Shown here piece by piece: positions 1 through 11,907 of a DNA stretch of 64,000 nucleotides. This DNA comes from Erigeron canadensis. Its lineage: Eukaryota > Streptophyta > Magnoliopsida > Asterales > Asteraceae. Position numbers and translations under genes: made by a program. The stretch covers positions 14,696,501 to 14,760,500 of the forward strand of contig NC_057761.1 in the NCBI RefSeq assembly GCF_010389155.1, given 5' to 3'. The notes beneath the pieces were generated by a model. That model ran no database searches and had not been told where the DNA came from. It saw only the letters and a list, made by a program, of their open reading frames with translations. How positions within the stretch are numbered: position 1 is the stretch's first letter; each line of letters begins with the position of its first letter.

Positions 1-86
1 TCCTATAAAAATAGTTTATATTCCGCTGTGCTTGTGTTTTGTGAGCTGACTCAGTCTGACTTTGAGTATTTCAACTCAATTTAACA
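1..86 (+). repeat. 3' end of 5' LTR, gypsy I
   Basis: These are the last bases of an LTR. They match 40190-40275, the end of the 3' LTR of the same element (shared text around GTGCTTGTGTTTTGTGAG), with scattered substitutions. The LTR ends in CA at 86 and is followed by a primer-binding site. The rest of this LTR lies before the window. Confidence 0.85.
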
Positions 87-92
87 TCAGAT

Positions 93-105
93 TGGTATTA
101 GAGCC
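93..105 (+). promoter_or_regulatory. Primer-binding site of gypsy I (tRNA-iMet type)
   Basis: TGGTATTAGAGCC differs by one C-to-T change from the usual plant initiator-Met tRNA site TGGTATCAGAGC. It lies 6 bases after the LTR end. It would prime minus-strand cDNA synthesis. Confidence 0.8.
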
Positions 106-185
106 AGGTTCAAAAAGGTTTCTTAATCTATTTGTCCTTGGAGTTGTGTTGTTTGAAAGTTGATCTGAGTTTCCTTTGTAAAAGA

Positions 186-1579
186 ATGGCTTATAGAAGA
201 AATATGACTTTAGAAGAAGCTCATAATCTTATAAGGGATAGACAGATCGAAGCTCTCGAAGAACAGCTTTGAAGCGTTGTTAATCTGTTAGAAGATGGTG
301 GTGTGAGGTTAAATAGAGAAGATGTTGCTGTTAGTGACATGGGTTCTGGATCTGATAGTACTCCTAGATGTTCTAGCGAGTCTGATGCTTCTAGTTAGCC
401 TAGGAGAAGGCATAGGAGGCATAAGGTTGATGTTAAAGATATTAAGTTAGACCCACCATATTTTGTTGGTTCTTCTAACCCAGAAGATTACTTTGAATGG
501 CTTCAGATTATGGACAAAATTATGGAAATTAAGGGGTATGATGACAGAAAAGGTTTCAAGGTTGCTGTTATGAAGCTGAGTAAGTATGGATCAGCTTGGT
601 ATGAAAACATGAAGGGTGAAAGATAGTATAAGGGTAAAAGCAAAGTCAAGACCTTGTCAAAGCTGAAGGAGGTTATACAGAAGCGGTTTGTTCCCCAAGC
701 TTATAAGCAAGAGTTGTATATCCATATGAACAGCTTGAAACAAGGAAGTAAGGAGGTTGTGGAGTATATAAGGGAGTTTGAACAACTTAAGATGAGAACA
801 GAGGTGAAGGTAGCTGAAGAACATACTATTGGACGATTCATGGGTGGTCTGAATTCCTTAATTGTTGGGAAGATGGAGTTGCAGCCTATGTGGACGTTTG
901 AAGGTGTGTGTAAGTTGGCCATTCAGCTTGAAAGGCTAATAAAGAAGAGGTCAGCCTACAAGTCAATTCCTAAACCTATTGTACCTGCCAAGAATCCTAT
1001 CTTTAAAGAAGTTAACTTTGGAAAAGAGAAAGTTGGAGAAGGGTCCAAGGAGCCTAAGAAGAGATGTTTCAAGTGTCATGGGTATGGACATTTCCAAGCT
1101 CAGTGTCCCAATCTGAGGGCTCTCACACTGAATGAAGTTGAAGAACTGGAGGCTGAAGTTGAGTATGAAGATAAGTGTATTTATGATGAAGATCCTAGTG
1201 AAGAAGAGTTTGTTGAAGCTGCTGTTGGTGCTATGTTGGTAATTAGAAGAGCACTACATGCTAATGAAGCTCCTGATGATAAAGCTCAAATGGAAAACAT
1301 TTTCCATTCAAGGTGCACTATCAAAGGAAAGGTGTGCAGTCTGATTAATGATGGAGGAAGTTGTGCTAATGCTGCATCTACCTATATGGTTGACAAACTG
1401 GGTCTTTCAACTACCAAGCACCCACACCTATACAAACTATAATGGCTCAGCCCAGGCAATGAGGTAAAAGTTAATCGCCAAGTAGTTATTCCTTTTTCTA
1501 TTGGTGCTGTTTATCAAGATGAAGTTACCTGTGATGTTGTGCCTATGGAAGCTTGTTGTTTACTGTTTGGTCGGCCTTG
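186..1579 (+). pseudogene. gag-pro: gypsy I gag and protease, interrupted
   Basis: The ATG at 186 opens a Ty3/gypsy gag. The capsid-like region includes DPPYFVGSSNPEDYFEWLQ, and from 654 the frame stays open for 262 aa. A CCHC zinc knuckle (CFKCHGYGHFQAQC) lies near 1070-1110, and an aspartic-protease motif (LINDGGSC) near 1340-1365. The frame has three stops: TGA at 270 and TAG at 396 and 624. Each can be explained by a C-to-T change. Protease sequence runs on past a TAA at 1441 to LLFGRPCV, where copia A abruptly replaces it. Gag would package the RNA, and the protease would process the polyprotein. The element is dead in its present form. Its lineage is a chromovirus-type gypsy, as judged from the reverse transcriptase further on. 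Confidence 0.85.
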
Positions 1580-2806
1580 TGTGAAGTCCCTCACTCAATG
1601 GTTTAACCCACAAGTGTAGAATAACAAGTTAAGTAATCACTAGATAGGACTAGTATTAAACGTCAAGTAAGCACTAGATTGGACTAGGATTACGATAAAT
1701 ATGAATGCAAGAATATATATATAACGTAATACGTACTTAAGCAATATAAGGATAAGCAAGTAAGTAAATGGTGAGACACAATGTAATTTTCAAGTGAATT
1801 TCTTTATTGATGTTAAATAAAATACAAGGTTGTTGTGGAACAAGATATTACAAAGTAAGTATCTAAACAACCTAAGAATTACAAGTGATCTAATCTTTGC
1901 TAAATAAACTCTTTGATCGAAATACTTAAAGTTGTGAAGTATGACTGTTTAGATCGAGAGTATTTGAGCAAAGGCACCAAATTGCAAAAGTATAGGCAAA
2001 AAGAATAAATATAATAATCTTTTTTCCGTACAAATATGGTTACATGCATTTATGGAAATTACTTTAATTCCTTAAATGCATTGATTAAAGTACAGGAATA
2101 AAGTCACATGATAATGACCTGTCTTCTAATTAACCAACTACCTTTACATGCGTGTAAGGCTTTTAACAAAGGACAAATGGATTGTCCGGGTAAAGGCATG
2201 TAAAGGCATAAAGTCAATTCCTCGTAATCAGTGTTCAGACTTGTAAGTTCTAGAACACTGACAAGGACTCCAGTCAAGAGATCTTGTAAGTCTTCCAGTG
2301 AGCTCCGCTATTTTGTCAAACTTCTTTCTTCAGACTTCAGTCTTCGACTTCAGTGAGAATGTTCTTCAGTGAGATGATCTTTGACTGGAGAGAAGTCCAG
2401 TGAGCAAATCTGGTGGAATCCAGATTCTTGTACAAGTAAGTTGTTCACTTGTCTTCACATAATTTCTGGACAAATCTTCAGAGGGCTCCAGTAATCACGT
2501 CTGGAGCGAGTCCAGTAAATCTGGACCTAACAAATTCCCCCTATTTGTTTAGAAATTATGCAAGGATTTTCAAGCTTTTATCTATACAAGTTTGTGCTTG
2601 AAAAATCTATGAAAATTTTGACTAAGTCTAATTTGAATTTCTGGAGAGCCACTTTATAGATCATTAGTGTTCCCAGTTTGTACATTTTAATTTCTAGACT
2701 TAATCTGGATAAGTACTTGTGAAAAAATAAGAATTGCAACTTATATTTACAGACATTAACTTGAGAAAAGTTACAATTTTATCAACATAAAATAAATACA
2801 TGTACA
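1580..2806 (-). repeat. 3' LTR of copia A (left copy, lacks TATA)
   Basis: The LTR runs from TGTGAAGTCC to ATGTACA and is 1227 bp. It aligns with 11908-13162 with scattered substitutions. About 36 bp are missing at 1995, between AAAAGTAT and GGCAAAAAG. In the other LTR those bases carry the reverse-complement TATA box (12346-12355), so this copy has probably lost its promoter. It contains hairpins with CCAG/CTGG arms. Confidence 0.85.
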
Positions 2807-2815
2807 ATATCAGAG

Positions 2816-5178
2816 TCAGGCCTTTTTCTTTTCAGCATGCCCAGCTGGCTCTTCAGTGGCCTTCCTCTTTACACCTGGAGATGAAGACGTAGTAAGAGAA
2901 GTCCTTAAGCCCAGCTCCATCTCCATCATTTCCTTCCTCATCCATTCCTTGCCAATCCTCTTCATAAAGTATTTAACATCCTGGGAGACATCTTTACCCC
3001 TGAATGAAAGACCAATCTCTCTTAATTCTGACCACCCAAAAGCCCTGATTGAAGTGTCTTTTCTTTCATCTGTAAAGTTCCCTTCTCTGAAGAGTTTGAC
3101 ATGGAACTTAGAGAAGTTGTCATGATTTTCTGCCAGATGGATCTCAGCACCCAGTATTGATCGGACATTAGCTCTAAATTGTGATAAATGTTCATACTTT
3201 TCTTTTGTCTGAGCCCTTTTCACCATTTCATCCACTTCCCTGGACACCTTTCTCTGTTCAACAACTTGTTGAAAATTTTCTTTATTGATACTTTCAGTTG
3301 TGTTCAAGGGAATGAAGGTGCTAAGATCTGCATCTCTAGCAGCTTTGGATTTTCTGGCTGGTGCCTTAGGCTAACCCTTAACCTTCTTCCTATATTCATG
3401 CTCTAGAGCAGTTGCATTACTCCTTACTTGTTGCTGGAGATTTTTCAATTCTTCTCTTCTCTGGGCAATAAGATCCAGTATGCTCACACCATAAATTTCA
3501 GAATCATATACTTGTTCATCCTGAGCATACATGGATCGAATATAGACGTCATCCAAGGCATCCAGACACTTCTTCAGCCTAGGATCATCCTTCATCTTTT
3601 TGTAAACTTCAATTTGTATGCCCAACCTGCCAGCGTTGTAAGATTCCAGAGTCCCATGCCTGGCCATATCTAACTGGTGGGCAATCAACTCATCTTTTAG
3701 ATTCTTCTTGAAAGTTTCAATCAAGATGCACTCTTGCTCCAGTCTCTTTGCCTTGGTCTCATCAGCAGACACATATTCCTCTTCTGCTTCATCTGTTGGT
3801 TCCCCAGACACCACTTTCTTTCTCTTGAGACTTTTCATTGTGGTTGGGATGTCTAGGAACTCTTCAAATATTGGCTCACTGGCATCAGTACCAACAGCCT
3901 CTTTCTCAACTTGTCCACTGGCTTCAGTACCTGTGACATCTTCTCCAATAACCTTCTTCCAGACTTCGATCTTCTTCTTAAGATCAACAACCTTCTCTGT
4001 ACCAGAACCAGAACCTTCTTCCTTGGAAGCATCTCCAGATTGAAGATGATTCCACACCTGATCCAGCTTATGTCTGTCAGCAGAGTCAAATGTTGGACCA
4101 GACACTGGAGCAATGTTGTTCACAGTTTTGCTCAACTGCATCCCTTCCTTTTTAATTATTTCAAGATCCTGAGGAAAGTGGCGAGGCAACTGGGCGTCGA
4201 TCATCTTCATTACTTCAGGCAACAACCTATCACAAAGATTTCTAAGGAGAGTTTCAGACACCTCCTCAGTGATTTCTTTCAACATATCTCCCCTGAACTT
4301 TCTAACAACTTCATCACTGAGGGTGCTGACCACTGAGTTTTTCTCCAGGGTTGGCCTGCTGTCCAGAGAGCTTATTCTGGTGGTCAAATTCTGAACTTCA
4401 CCAGTCAGACTTGCCAGAGCTTGAGCAACTTCAGTTTGAATGGCAGTCCGAGCACTTTTCACCACATCCCCCTTGATTCCCTGGACTGCAACTTGTATTG
4501 ATTCAGAATTTCTATTTGTTGCCACGACAAGTTCATCCAGCTTCCCCTGTACCCATTCCATAAGCAGTAAGCAAACTGGAGCTGTGTCTGGTTTATCTGA
4601 GCTAAACCTCCAGAACTGCCACCCAAACACTCAACAAGGTGAGTGAAGAAATATCTCCATGAATCTGTCAGCCTGCTCATATATACAGTGCCCTTCCTAA
4701 TCAGCTGACCCTTCTCATCTACTATCTCCGTGTGCCCATCAACCTGCACACTTCCCTGGTATTGATGCCAGAGGGAATCTCAACAAGCATTTCATTCTCA
4801 TCAAAGTAATTCATCCTCAGGGCATCTCTGAGGGAATCAACAGTAATTGTGAAGTGTTTGGTGCCTTGTTTTAATGTGTAGTATGGATTCATCACTTTCC
4901 ACGTACACTGCAGTATACCAGAATTCACAAAGATAGTCGTGATACATTTTTCCCGGATTTAGAGTTAGGGCACCATAGAGTGGACTGCTCAAGAAGAAGG
5001 TGTTCAACCTTCCAATGATTGAAGTTGCAGAGTGATTTGTTGAGAGTTTGGCCATCCAGTTATTCTTGTTTATGCGGATGGCATCGGCAGAAAGAGATAT
5101 ATGATTTGCCTTTTTGACATTTTCAACAGGAGTATAATTTGCGGCTAGAAGATTTTTAGGAGATGATTTAGGAGCCAT
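2816..5178 (-). pseudogene. Copia A accessory ORF downstream of pol
   Basis: The ATG at 5178 (MAPKSSPKNLLAANY) starts an ORF that continues through frames 5178-4837, 4928-4722, 4749-4459, 4630-3371 (419 aa) and 3307-2816. It would be about 780 aa if undamaged. The N-terminal third has a globular, aromatic-rich part (SSPLYGAL, YLCEFWYTA, SWRYFFTHLVECLGG). The rest is acidic and rich in Glu, Lys and Gln with likely coiled coils, and it ends in a basic tail (HAEKKKA). I see no signal peptide or clear membrane segment, so the name envelope-like would rest on position only. Related ORFs lie at 42989-45245, 45246-46533 and 47643-49220. The function is unknown. It resembles the extra ORFs annotated as hypothetical proteins in plant copia elements. 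The frameshifts make this copy unlikely to be functional. Confidence 0.7.
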
Positions 5179-6141
5179 TTTAGATATATGAAAATGAAAG
5201 TGAAGGAATTTAAGATTGAAAACAGAAATTTAATAAAAGAGATGATGATTGGAAAGTGAATGAAGAAGGAAATAAATGAAGGAATTTGAAGATATGGGAG
5301 TAAATGATTTTCGAGATGAAACTGAAAGTGAAGGTAAATGTGGGTATTTATAGAGGAAAGAGAAAATGGAATTCAAAACGGTAATTTTGAAAAATTTCAA
5401 AACAATTTTGATCGGTTTTGACATCTGCATTTAATGTTTCCCATCACACATAAATGTATGACGGTTGACAGCCCACAAATAATTACCAACTTGCACTTTT
5501 GGTCTTCCCAAGGTAACAAAACCATCATTTAAATTGAAAAAGTCATGCTACGTAAGGTGAACAGTAACTGTCCAGCTGAAAAATTTGTATGGTTTGCATG
5601 CACTATCCTTAAGTATTAAAAAGAAATAATTTGACACAAAAAGACTCATTTTAATGCATCTGGAGGTTGACTGGACACTCCAGTTTCACTGGTGGATTAG
5701 GCCAGTAGAACATGCATTAATGGTACACTGGAGGGACACTCCAGTACGTACCCAGATTTGACCATTCTGGTAATCCTTAAACATGCACATCAACTAATAT
5801 AAACAAATGAGAGGGACACATTTACAAAGCGACTGTAGTCACTTCAAACATGCACATCAACTTATCCAGTATTAATGAGAGGGACACATTTACAAGATAC
5901 TAGAAACATTTTTTAGAAAAAATTGTCCAGTGAGAAAATAATTTAATAAATTCCCCTTGAAACTTAGATATATAAAAAAAAATGTGGTCTGAGTCTTTCC
6001 CCCTAGAATGGTGATCCATAAATCTATCAGTGCAAAGATAGTATCACAAAGGCGTTCGATAGCTTTACTGGTATAGATTTATAAATCTGGAATCAAAGAA
6101 CCCTGCCAGTGTGACAAAGGCGTTCATAACAAGGTTCCAGA
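5179..6141 (-). other. Copia A spacer between accessory ORF and pol
   Basis: This is AT-rich and non-coding. On the minus strand, just after the pol stop, it holds a polypurine tract (complement of CTTTCCCCCTAGAATG near 5996-6011). The same tract follows pol in copia E (TTAGGGGGAAAGACTC near 56185). It could be an internal second plus-strand priming site or an untranslated leader for the accessory ORF. The segment from 5221 is repeated at 26833 with many single-base losses. Confidence 0.6.
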
Positions 6142-6972
6142 TTAAGGGTTCAACATTCCCAACTCACTGACAAGATTTTGAAAAGTTTTCTCATCCAAAG
6201 GTTTTGTAAATATGTCAACAAGTTGTTTGTCAGTGGGAATAAAGTGGATTTCAACATCATTTTTCATTACACGATCGGGAATAAAATCATACCTGACATC
6301 AATGTGTTTCATCTTGGAATGCATGACTGGATTGTTTGAGATAGCAATGGCACTGGTATTGTCACAAAAGATAGGAGTCTTTGAATACTTAATACCATAA
6401 TCAAGCAACTGGTGCTTCATCCAGAGTATCTGAGCATAACAACTGGCTGCAGACACATATTCTGCTTCAGCAGTGGATAAAGAAACTGAAGTTTGCTTCT
6501 TACTGGTCCAGCTCACCAGTTTGCCACCAAGGAAATGACATCCACAAGTAGTGGATTTCCTGTCTATCTTGCAACCTGCATGATCTGAATCTAAATAATC
6601 TATTAGATCTAAGCCTGAGCCTTTAGGATACCAAAGACCCAAACTGGGAGTACCTTTAAGGTACTTCAAAATGCGCTTTACAACCACCAGATGAGATTCT
6701 TTTGGGTTAGACTGATATCTGGCACAAAGACATGTTGCAAACATTATATCTGGTCTACTGGCAGTTAAATACATTAGTGAACCAATCATGCCTCTATAGG
6801 CAGTGGTGTTCACTGGCTTCCCATCAGGGTCTGAATCTATTGTTAAAGGTGCGGAATTTGGAGTAGATTTTGAAGGTGAAAAATTCATATCGAATTTTCT
6901 TAAAATATCTCTAACATGTTTTTCTTGATTAATAAAAAATAGCATCACTGGTTTGTATAATCTAGAGTCCAA
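6142..6972 (-). pseudogene. pol: Copia A end of reverse transcriptase and RNase H
   Basis: This is an open frame of 276 aa. It starts in the RT connection (LFFINQEKHVRDILRKFDM) and continues through [15 protein letters not shown] to a copia RNase H with YLDSDHAGCKIDRKST, LSTAEAEYVSA, the catalytic-type D in IFCDNTSAI, and HIDVRYDFIPD. It ends KTFQNLVSELGMLNP, the usual end of copia pol. RNase H removes template RNA during cDNA synthesis. The join to the upstream RT frame is broken by a missing base near 6965 (FFLGL then LDSRLYK, against FFLGLQIKQ in copia E). The same break is present in the second copy near 28545, so it is a real old mutation and not a local read error. Confidence 0.9.
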
Positions 6973-7831
6973 GAAAAAATGTTAATTCACCCATTAAACT
7001 CATCTCAAATTTTGAAGACATGATTTTTGAAAATTTCTTGCACAAAGATTTATCAGTAGAACCAAAAATAATATCATCAACATAAACTTGTACCAACAGA
7101 AGATTACCTCTTTCACGAAGAATAAATAAGGTATTGTCAATTGCACCTCTTTTGAAACCGTTTTTTGATAAGTGTTTGGTCAGAGTATCATACCAGGCTC
7201 GAGGGGCTTGTCTGAGGCCATGCAGTGCCTTGTCCAGACGATATACCCAATGTGGATGCTTTTCATCAATGAAGCCTGGAGGTTGCTTGACATAAACTTC
7301 TTCTTCTAATTCTCCATTCAAAAATGCACTTTTTACGTCCATCTGGTAGACCTTGAACTTATGATGCGCAGCAAAGGCTAAAAACATTCTGATGGCTTCT
7401 AACCTTGCTACTGGAGCAAATGATTCTTCAAAGTCAAGGTCTGTCTGGATGTACCCTTGTGCCACCAATCTGGCCTTATTTCTGATCACATGACCATCTT
7501 CATCAACCTTATTCCTGAAGACCCATCTGGTTCCAATTGGTTCTTTCTTGCCAACAGGAGGAGGAACCAGATTCCAAACTTTATTTCGTTCGAACTGGTG
7601 AAGCTCTTCTTGCATAGCTATCACCCAGCTTGGGTCATTCATTGCCTCGTTAATCTTCTTCGGTTCAATCAGTGATAAGAAGCTCACATATAAACATTGT
7701 TCACTGAAGGCACTTCTAGTCTGAACCCCTCTACTAGAGTCACCAATAATCTGGTTGATTTGGTGAGCTCTTGTCCATTTAGAGTATTGACCAGGATCGT
7801 TTCTTACAACAATATCAGTGCAAGAATTCAA
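6962..7831 (-). pseudogene. pol: Copia A reverse transcriptase
   Basis: This is an open frame of 289 aa with the copia RT landmarks in order: [78 protein letters not shown] and the catalytic YVDDIIFGS. The upstream part ([19 protein letters not shown]) is the usual integrase-RT linker. The frame starts internally only because a TAA at 7916-7918 replaces GAA of copia E (MPLN-stop against MPLNEEFHD). Both copies of the duplication share that stop. Confidence 0.9.
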
Positions 7832-7915
7832 TTGATTTTCTGGAATGGAATCTTGCCAGACGACTTCAAGATCTTCATCAGAATTTGTAAGATCATGATT
7901 TGCATCATGAAATTC

Positions 7916-9221
7916 TTAATTTAAAGGCATTTCTTGGATTACTGGCTCAAAATCCATTGAATCTGATACTGGATGAGTAGTACGAACATCTGATCCAATA
8001 ACAAGTTCAGAGGGTAGTTTGAAACTTATTGAAGGATAAAATGAAGTATTACTGGGAGGTTTTTCAAATTGCACTGGTTCCAAGTCAGGATGACTGGAAA
8101 CATCTTCAGATGAATCTTTATTGTAGATGACAGGATCAGATTCACCAAAGATAATTGGACTTTCTGGAGGAGAATTAAGGGTTGGCTTTTTATTGATTGC
8201 TTCATTTGACTCATCAAATGTGACATGAATTGACTCCTGGACGTTTTCCAGTCTTTTGTTGCAGACTCTGAAGGCTTTGCGAATGGCTGAATATCCTAAG
8301 AAATATCCTTCATCAGCTTTGGCATCAAATTTTCCTAACAAACTGGAGTCGTTCAGGATGTGTACTGGACATCCAAAAACGTGAAAATAACCAATATTTG
8401 GTTTTCTATTTCTTAATATTTCATAGGATGTCTTCTTGTGTATCTTCACATATACTGAGCAATTTTGAGTGTGACAAGTAGTTGCAAGTGCTTCAGCCCA
8501 GTACATTTTAGGAAGACCAGATTCAGCAAGCATATTCCTGGCAGCTTCTATCAACGTTCTGTTCTTTCTTTCTACAACTTCATTCTGCTCTGGAGTGTGT
8601 ACTGATGAGAAATTCTGGGAGATGCCAGTGTCAGTGCAGAATTTCTCCAGAGTTGCATTCTGGAATTCTGTTCTATTATCACTTCTTAACTGACACACTT
8701 TTCGCTTGTATTTGAGTTCAATTTGCTTGATAAGAGCGATGACTTCAGCAGCAGTTTCATTCTTTGTCCTAAGAAATATTACCCAACAATATCTGGAGTA
8801 TTCATCAACAATTACCAGGGTATATTTTTTACCAGCACGAGGCTGAACATTCAATGGACCAAAGAGGTCCATATGAAGCATATGAAGAGGTTCAGATATG
8901 CTAAAATTCTGTTGTCTTGAAACTGGTGCGTTTCTGCTTCCCCATCTCACATCCTGGACATGGCTTTTCCTTTTTGAAGGAGACAGAAGGTATCCCATCT
9001 GCAAGTTGTTTTCTGGACAACTTGTTGATATTTTTGAAATTTAAATGGGACAACCTTTTATGCCATAGCCAGTTTGTGTCTTCATCAGCCTTGGTATAGA
9101 AACACTGCTCTGAATGAGAGCTTTCCATATCCATCACATACACATTCCCTTTTCTGGGAGCAATCAATACTACCTTCCAGTCCTTATTAAATACGATGCC
9201 TTGAGAGATGTTAAATAACAC
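7916..9221 (-). pseudogene. pol: Copia A GAG-pre-integrase and integrase
   Basis: The zinc-binding HHCC part is seen as LWHKRLSHLNFKNI and CPGCEMGKQKR in frame 9221-8901. Frame 9004-7916 carries the integrase core: first Asp in HMDLFGPLNV, second Asp in LRSDNRTEF, and Glu in VVERKNRTLIEAA. After the core come the usual HVFGCPVHILND and the variable C-terminal linker. Two substitutions in conserved places (SDNRT instead of SDNGT, and PEQNEVVE instead of PEQNGVVE, judged against copia E) and the frameshift near 8960 suggest loss of function. The enzyme would insert cDNA into the host genome. Confidence 0.88.
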
Positions 9222-9475
9222 CTGGTAGCCATCTGGCTTACACTTATGAGGTTATATTTAAACCCATTTACATATGCCACTCGTCTGAATTTGACTTGAT
9301 CATTATTCAGAACACCGTATCCCTCAGTCTTTCTAGAACCATTATTTCCAAAAGTAATGGAGGGTCCGTCTGAAACTTCGAACTTCTCCAGCAGGGTCTT
9401 ACAGCCGGTCATTGTCCTGCCAGCAACACTGTCAAGATACCAAATATATTTCTTTCGATCGCCCTGCACATCCAC
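9170..9475 (-). pseudogene. pol: Copia A protease, active site altered
   Basis: This open frame of 101 aa begins MDVQGDRKKYIWYLDSVAG. The copia protease active site is normally DSG or DTG. Here it reads DSV-A-G, and the same position in copia E is ENAAG. The fold continues with ITFGNNGSRKTEGYG and YNLISVSQM, which are typical. Frame loss after VSQM separates it from the pre-integrase part. The protease would cut Gag-Pol. The DSG loss suggests it is inactive. Confidence 0.8.
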
Positions 9476-9482
9476 CAGATTA

Positions 9483-11855
9483 TTAGTTTAAAGGCTTGCG
9501 AACCCATCGATTGATGGGTTCTCTGGATCCACAAGGATGGATCCCAGCTGGTATCTGGTTGATTTCACTTTCAAAAATAGTGGGTTTCTCAGTAAACACC
9601 ACTGGAACTGACAGTTTTGAAACCTTTTTCTTTTTCTTGTCAACAGGTGTGCTCGATTTTTCTTTCTTGGAAAAAGGTTGAGTATTTTGTTTAGGGCCAG
9701 ATGAAGTACCCTCAAAATTGTTAATTCTTGCAATACAACATTGAACTTGACGAGCCAGTAGTTGAAACTGACTCTCTAGCCTTAACAAAATATTTTCTTC
9801 AGATGACACCATAGCCTTTCCAGATGACTGTACTTTTGGATTAGGTGGAGGAACAACATTCTTCTTTTTCTGAACCTAGGGTTCTTTAGAAGATGATTGA
9901 GGCAAAGGTTTATTCTGCTTATCCTTCTTGACTGGAGCATTCATCTGGGGAACTCCAGTCTTAACCTCAGACAATTGAACAGGAGGAATAATACAAGTTT
10001 TGGGTGTTGTTGGTTCATCATAGATAGTGCTAGGTTTAAACAGTTCAGGCAGTCGGTCAACAACAGGTATTAATGCAACAGCATTAACATCACCCCCAGA
10101 TATGCATGTTTTTTGGAGGGATATGGTTACGTGCAGCATCATATGGTTTCTTGGTCTCAAGCCATGACTGGATAACATGTTTTTCTTTTGATAAAAGATT
10201 CTCCAGTTCTTCTTTATCTTAGACCAGTTGTTCAGTAACCAAAACTTGTGCTTTAAAAGCAAGTTCAATATCTTGCAATTCTTTTAACTTAGATTGTAAG
10301 TTTGTCATTTCAGAAAAATCTATTTCAAAATTATTTGACATTTCTGAACGAACAGTTTCCACAAACATTAAATCAGAGTTTAAAGCTTCAGCAATGTCCA
10401 ATTTTAACCCAGGATCAATTTCTTTGTCATAATCTATTACCTTTTTAAATAACAATGTCCACCCATCTTCCAGATGTGACATCTTCTTTCACCAGATGCT
10501 CTTCATCAGCTAGAGCCATATAACAACAATCTCTTTCCTCTTCATCATCAACTGATGAGTCATCAGAGGGAACCCATTCTTCTTTTGCCACCATGCATTT
10601 ATTATTATTATCTTTCTCTGCAGACATGAAAGCAATTTGAGCCTTAAGCTTTTTGTATTTTAATCTGTAACTATCATCAGGCTTGTTATACGAAGTTGAT
10701 GGACCAGATTGTGAGACAAACTGATTGGACTTACACTCTTTCATGAAATGACCTTTTCTGCCACTCTTAAAGCATGTCAGATTGGTCTTGTCAGTGGAGG
10801 AACTTGGTGCAATGTGTCCAGTGGGTCTGTTAGCTCTGGCTTTGAAACGGTTAAACGTTTTAGCCATCATAGCCATCAGATCATCACTATCAGTTTCATC
10901 ATAATCTGGAGAGATATTATTCATGACTCCAGAATCCATTAATTCAGACATCATCTTCTTCATCGAAAATACATCCTCGGAAACATGGTGGTTCAGTATG
11001 ACTAACCACAGGGGAACTACTGGAAGCATGATTAATAGCATCTTTTTCTGCCTCAATTCTCTGGGCTTGATTCTCTTCAGTCAATATGAAGGCTCCATAC
11101 AAAGATGATAGAGTATGGGAATGCAAGGTTTTACCTTTTCTCAAGACCAAGATCATATGAGACCATTTTGAAGGAAGAATATCACAAAATTTTTCAAGAA
11201 GTATGTCCTTGTCTTTTTCTACCCCAAGCCCTCTCAACTGGTTTATGATGGACATAAATCTAGCGTAGGTACCAGTTAATGATTCATTAGGTAGGGCAAA
11301 AAATGACTCATACTTCTTATTCAAAGCCACTTTCTTGGTAACAATAGTATCATCACCACCTTCATACTGGTTCACTAGTTCATCCCACATGCTTTTGGCA
11401 CTGGGATAAAGCACTAGTGTGGGAATAAGAGCTTCAGGAACGGCCCCGAGGATCATGACTTTTAAGGTAGTGTCAATATTGACCAGTCTCCTTTCCTCTT
11501 CAGACCAGTGTTCCTCTCTCTTTTCCCTCCTAGATCTTGCTCCAGTTGGATCAAGAAGTGGTTTGAGAGGACTTCTAGGAATATAGGGTCCTTCATTTAA
11601 AATTTTAAGCATATTCCTCTCAATACCAATAACATGTAATAACATCCTAGCTTTCCACATGCCAAATTCATCACCATTCCCACTGAATTTGGGAACAGGA
11701 GTGTTTGAGTAGTGCACATGCACGTGTGGAGAAGCAGGAATAGGAGGTGGTGGTGGTGGATTACTGTTAGCATGGTCATTGGTTTGTTCAAATTCATTTA
11801 TGGGTGGAGGTCCAGTATTTAAAGGGTTTCCTTGTGTATTCTCTGGGTTGGCCAT
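9483..11855 (-). pseudogene. gag: Copia A gag
   Basis: The ATG at 11855 starts MANPENTQGNPLNTGPPPI. A Pro-rich N-terminus is followed by the copia capsid region (KFSGNGDEFGMWKARMLLHV, SAKSMWDELVNQYEGGD, LTGTYARFMSIINQLRGLG). The frame shifts near 11000 into 11056-10445, which carries the zinc knuckle CFKSGRKGHFMKEC. Its second Cys is Ser in both copies of the duplication, while copia E keeps CYKCGRKGHFMKEC. The C-terminal part (10482-9483) is a coiled-coil and Lys-rich spacer spread over three frames. Length and order match copia E. It would form the particle shell and bind RNA. Confidence 0.88.
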
Positions 11856-11893
11856 CGAGAGAATGCAGATCTAGGCAAGTATGTTAGCCTTCT

Positions 11894-11905
11894 GCTCTGA
11901 TACCA
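11894..11905 (-). promoter_or_regulatory. Primer-binding site of copia A
   Basis: GCTCTGATACCA on the plus strand is the exact complement of TGGTATCAGAGC, the initiator-Met tRNA site. It lies 2 bases from the LTR boundary at 11908, which fixes the element as minus-strand. Confidence 0.92.
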
Positions 11906-11907
11906 AT

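Noticed and set aside
5230..5430. Small protein of 66 aa before the accessory ORF
   Set aside because: Low-complexity Phe/Ser/Leu frame in an AT-rich spacer, broken in the second copy. No homology seen.
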